A DNA stretch of 16,087 nucleotides from an uncultured Bacillota bacterium (lineage in GTDB: Bacteria; Bacillota_I; Bacilli_A; Erysipelotrichales; Erysipelotrichaceae), in NCBI GenBank assembly GCA_937919165.1, contig CALFPO010000001.1, forward strand, positions 1 through 16,087, in the 5' to 3' direction. Positions 15,053 to 16,087 of the stretch are shown here, piece after piece. Position 1 is the stretch's first letter; each line of letters opens with the position of its first letter. The translations under genes and the position numbers were made by a program. The notes beneath the pieces were generated by a model. It searched no databases. It saw nothing but the letters and a program-made list of their open reading frames with translations, and had not been told where the DNA came from.

Positions 15053-15080
15053 ACTTCGCATAATGTATGTTATGCGACTA
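15053..15080 (+). other. dif-like XerC/XerD recombination site
   Basis: Twenty-eight bases with the layout of a dif site: a left arm ACTTCGCATAA (15053-15063), a 6-base centre TGTATG (15064-15069) and a right arm TTATGCGACTA (15070-15080). From memory, the E. coli dif core reads CGCATAA, TGTATA, TTATG in the same three parts, and B. subtilis dif begins ACTTC and also has TTATG opening the right arm. The inner eight bases of each arm are perfect inverted copies (TCGCATAA and TTATGCGA). Xer recombinases resolve chromosome dimers at dif, and mobile elements also use such sites to integrate. An ordinary repressor operator is the alternative. Confidence 0.5.
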
Positions 15081-15136
15081 TTTAATATATAGAGCAAGAA
15101 ATCTAAATAGGTCCATAATTATTTAATCAATAAATA

Positions 15137-15165
15137 TTAAAATAGTGGCAACCAATGTTACCACT
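15137..15165 (-). terminator. Probable terminator for the double-glycine peptide genes
   Basis: On the minus strand AGTGGTAAC and GTTGCCACT pair, with one mismatch, around ATTG, followed by ATTTTAAT. It lies about 115 bases beyond the stop of the 115-residue peptide gene. The mismatch makes it a moderate candidate. Confidence 0.45.
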
Positions 15166-15278
15166 TATTACTTAAAGACTCACATGTACTAAAACATGTT
15201 TAATAATTTTTGGTGTTGTTCTTATAGTTTTAATTGAAGACAAATTCGTTGAAATAAATTTGATGTTTTTTATGACTA

Positions 15279-15626
15279 TTATTGCATAGCTTCTAGACCA
15301 CCGCCATGTTCTTTATAGCATTCATAAATCTCTCTAGCTCTCATTGTTTTAGAAGGTCTCACATCTTCGCGCATACCTGCACGAGCAACTTCGCCTGTTA
15401 TTTTGTAATCATCACTATTTGTATCAACATCAGTATAGATAAAAAACATTTCTGTTTTTGTGTTAGATAAATAAACCCAGTCGCCTCTACGGAATGAATA
15501 TTTATATCCATTTTCGCCTACCCCGCCAGTAACAAGCTTTAATTCTTCGTCTGTTAACTCTTTTAGCTTTTTGTTTAATATTTCATATTCTTCTTTAAGT
15601 TCTCTTAATTCTTCTTGTGTTTTCAT
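15279..15626 (-). CDS. Double-glycine leader peptide with long 80-residue core
   Basis: A 115-residue precursor. Residues 1-35 form a charged helical leader ending LTDEELKLVTGG, the double-glycine processing motif recognised by C39-peptidase ABC exporters (PCAT) that mature class II bacteriocins and related peptides. The core of 80 residues starts VGENGYKYSF and is not a hydrophobic bacteriocin-like helix. RRGDWVYLSNTKTEMFFIY and YKITGEVARAG look like short beta strands, perhaps a small beta-barrel, and one Cys lies in IYECYKEHGGG. Its function is unknown; secreted enzyme-like or signalling roles are open. AGAGAGG at 15634-15640 (minus strand) is its ribosome binding site, 17 bases after the stop of the related gene, so both are one transcript. 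No exporter is in the window. Confidence 0.75.
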   Translation of the reverse strand: MKTQEELRELKEEYEILNKKLKELTDEELKLVTGGVGENGYKYSFRRGDWVYLSNTKTEMFFIYTDVDTNSDDYKITGEVARAGMREDVRPSKTMRAREIYECYKEHGGGLEAMQ

Positions 15627-15643
15627 TTTTATACCTCTCTATG

Positions 15644-15820
15644 CTATCTTTGGTGCTGCCCACCATTCTCAAGTAATTCTGCTGTTTCAAGTGTTTCTGA
15701 CCATGGACTAGTAATGCCGCCAGTTACTTGTTTTAATTCATCATCTGATAGTTCTTTTAGCTTTTCATTTAATGATTTATATTCTATCTTTAATTCATCT
15801 AATTCTTCTTTTGTTTTCAT
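15644..15820 (-). CDS. Small double-glycine leader peptide (58 residues)
   Basis: A 58-residue precursor beginning MKTKEELDELKIEY. Its 35-residue leader, ending LSDDELKQVTGG, is identical at 26 of 35 positions to the leader of the next gene, and the double glycine is in the same place. The predicted 23-residue core starts ITSPWSETLET and ends ENGGQHQR. It has no Cys and a second GG near its end, so it is neither lanthipeptide-like nor an obvious pore-former. GCAGGAGG at 15831-15838 (minus strand) is a strong ribosome binding site 10 bases from the ATG, which supports real translation. It is the first gene of a two-gene unit. A bacteriocin, a pheromone or an export-linked peptide are all possible. 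Confidence 0.75.
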   Translation of the reverse strand: MKTKEELDELKIEYKSLNEKLKELSDDELKQVTGGITSPWSETLETAELLENGGQHQR

Positions 15821-15963
15821 ATTATTTATACCTCCTGCTTCTTCCTTTATTCTACTAAATAATTCTTTATTTATATATACGAATATTTTCTATAAAAGTA
15901 TACAAACTTTGGTTATATTTTTAATCAAAAAGATATATATATTCTTTTGAAACATGACTATTT
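15821..15963 (-). promoter_or_regulatory. Upstream region of the double-glycine peptide genes
   Basis: About 140 AT-rich bases between the terminator at 15964-15992 and the 58-residue peptide gene must hold the promoter of this unit. TATA-like stretches are plentiful (for example minus-strand TATACT near 15900), but no -35/-10 pair with a 16-18 base spacer is convincing, and I see no clear paired direct repeats of the ComE or AgrA type. Confidence 0.35.
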
Positions 15964-15992
15964 AAAAAGACAATTCATTTATTTGAACTGTC
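15964..15992 (-). terminator. Rho-independent terminator on the minus strand
   Basis: On the minus strand GACAGTTCA (15992-15984) pairs with TGAATTGTC (15977-15969), with one G-U pair, around AATAAA, and is followed by TTTTT. It lies 33 bases after the stop of the partial gene at the right edge and separates it from the peptide unit. Confidence 0.8.
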
Positions 15993-16024
15993 TCATATTC
16001 TAAAATATATCGTTTTATTATTAA

Positions 16025-16087
16025 TTAGTCTTCACTACTTTTAATTTCTATATATGCATCGACTAAACGTTTTTCTTCTGGTGTTAA
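16025..16087 (-). CDS. 3' end of an unknown gene
   Basis: The last 20 codons of a minus-strand gene entering from beyond the window: LTPEEKRLVDAYIEIKSSED then TAA. It is charged and probably helical. A clear terminator follows, which supports a real gene end. Too little is present to name a family; given its place next to the double-glycine peptides it could belong to the same accessory cluster. Confidence 0.5.
   Translation of the reverse strand, partial: LTPEEKRLVDAYIEIKSSED

Larger units (their letters stand above)
14672..15278. other. AT-rich gene-free stretch of 607 bases
   Basis: I find no credible gene here on either strand. It holds the upstream region of the beta-CASP pair, several inverted repeats (for example TATAATT at 14794-14800 with AATTATA at 14805-14811), an unusual GGGGGG run near 14836 in an otherwise very AT-rich setting, the Xer/dif-like site at 15053-15080, and a hairpin at 15144-15165 that fits a terminator for the minus-strand peptide genes. 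No tRNA, rRNA or CRISPR repeat was seen. Confidence 0.7.

Noticed and set aside
15181..15202. ACATGT repeats as an operator or attachment site
   Set aside because: Short self-complementary 6-8 base words in AT-rich DNA are expected by chance, and nothing else supports them.
15615..15950. Plus-strand open frame of 111 codons
   Set aside because: Antisense to the two leader peptide genes; its Ser/Phe-rich translation is the complement of the Glu/Lys-rich leaders, and no ribosome binding site precedes it.
1..16087. CRISPR array, tRNA, rRNA or insertion sequence
   Set aside because: No regularly spaced repeats, cloverleaf with a CCA-end context, rRNA-like stretch or transposase frame was seen on either strand.

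Overview
The window looks like chromosomal DNA of a low-G+C Bacillota bacterium. The evidence is an smc-ftsY-ylxM order, acetate kinase, a NrnA-type DHH phosphoesterase, one HU protein, Gram-positive ribosome binding sites, and a lipobox on the ABC binding protein. An Erysipelotrichia-like member is my best guess; the sequence alone does not prove it. The core genes run near 37-43% G+C in the two rows I counted by hand, while the first 240 bases are about 25%.

Left edge (1-416): an AT-rich, minus-strand fragment of a Mur ligase (MurD-like) runs head-on into the last 51 codons of smc on the plus strand. The join falls in a 12-base stretch that fits both genes, so a chimeric assembly or a rearrangement is likely. 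From smc onward the plus-strand genes are tightly packed: smc end, ftsY, ylxM, ackA and a nanoRNase/pAp-phosphatase-like DHH gene, with overlaps of 1-11 bases and one short gap. HU follows with its own promoter and terminator.

Centre (4268-11312): an operon encodes a carbohydrate/glycerophosphate-type (CUT1, Ugp/Mal-like) ABC importer with two phosphoesterases built in. The order is lipoprotein binding protein, strong hairpin terminator, alkaline-phosphatase-superfamily phosphodiesterase, ATPase, two permeases, then a UshA-like metallophosphatase. Neither hydrolase has a signal peptide, so the inferred pathway is import of an intact phosphodiester or nucleotide-like compound followed by cytosolic cleavage. 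This resembles Ugp with UgpQ but uses unrelated enzymes. The metallophosphatase appears to have lost two ligands of the same metal site.

Right-centre (11357-14671): a small gene of unknown function converges, through a shared hairpin terminator, on a minus-strand pair of overlapping paralogues. Both are RNase J-like beta-CASP metallo-beta-lactamase proteins. One keeps all the core metal motifs I could align; the other has Asp in place of the motif-III His.

Right edge (14672-16087): a 607-base AT-rich gene-free stretch carries a 28-bp site closely resembling XerC/XerD dif sites. After it come two minus-strand genes whose products share a 35-residue double-glycine leader but have unrelated cores (23 and 80 residues), and then the 3' end of another minus-strand gene. 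This edge may be an element inserted at a Xer site, but only one end is visible.
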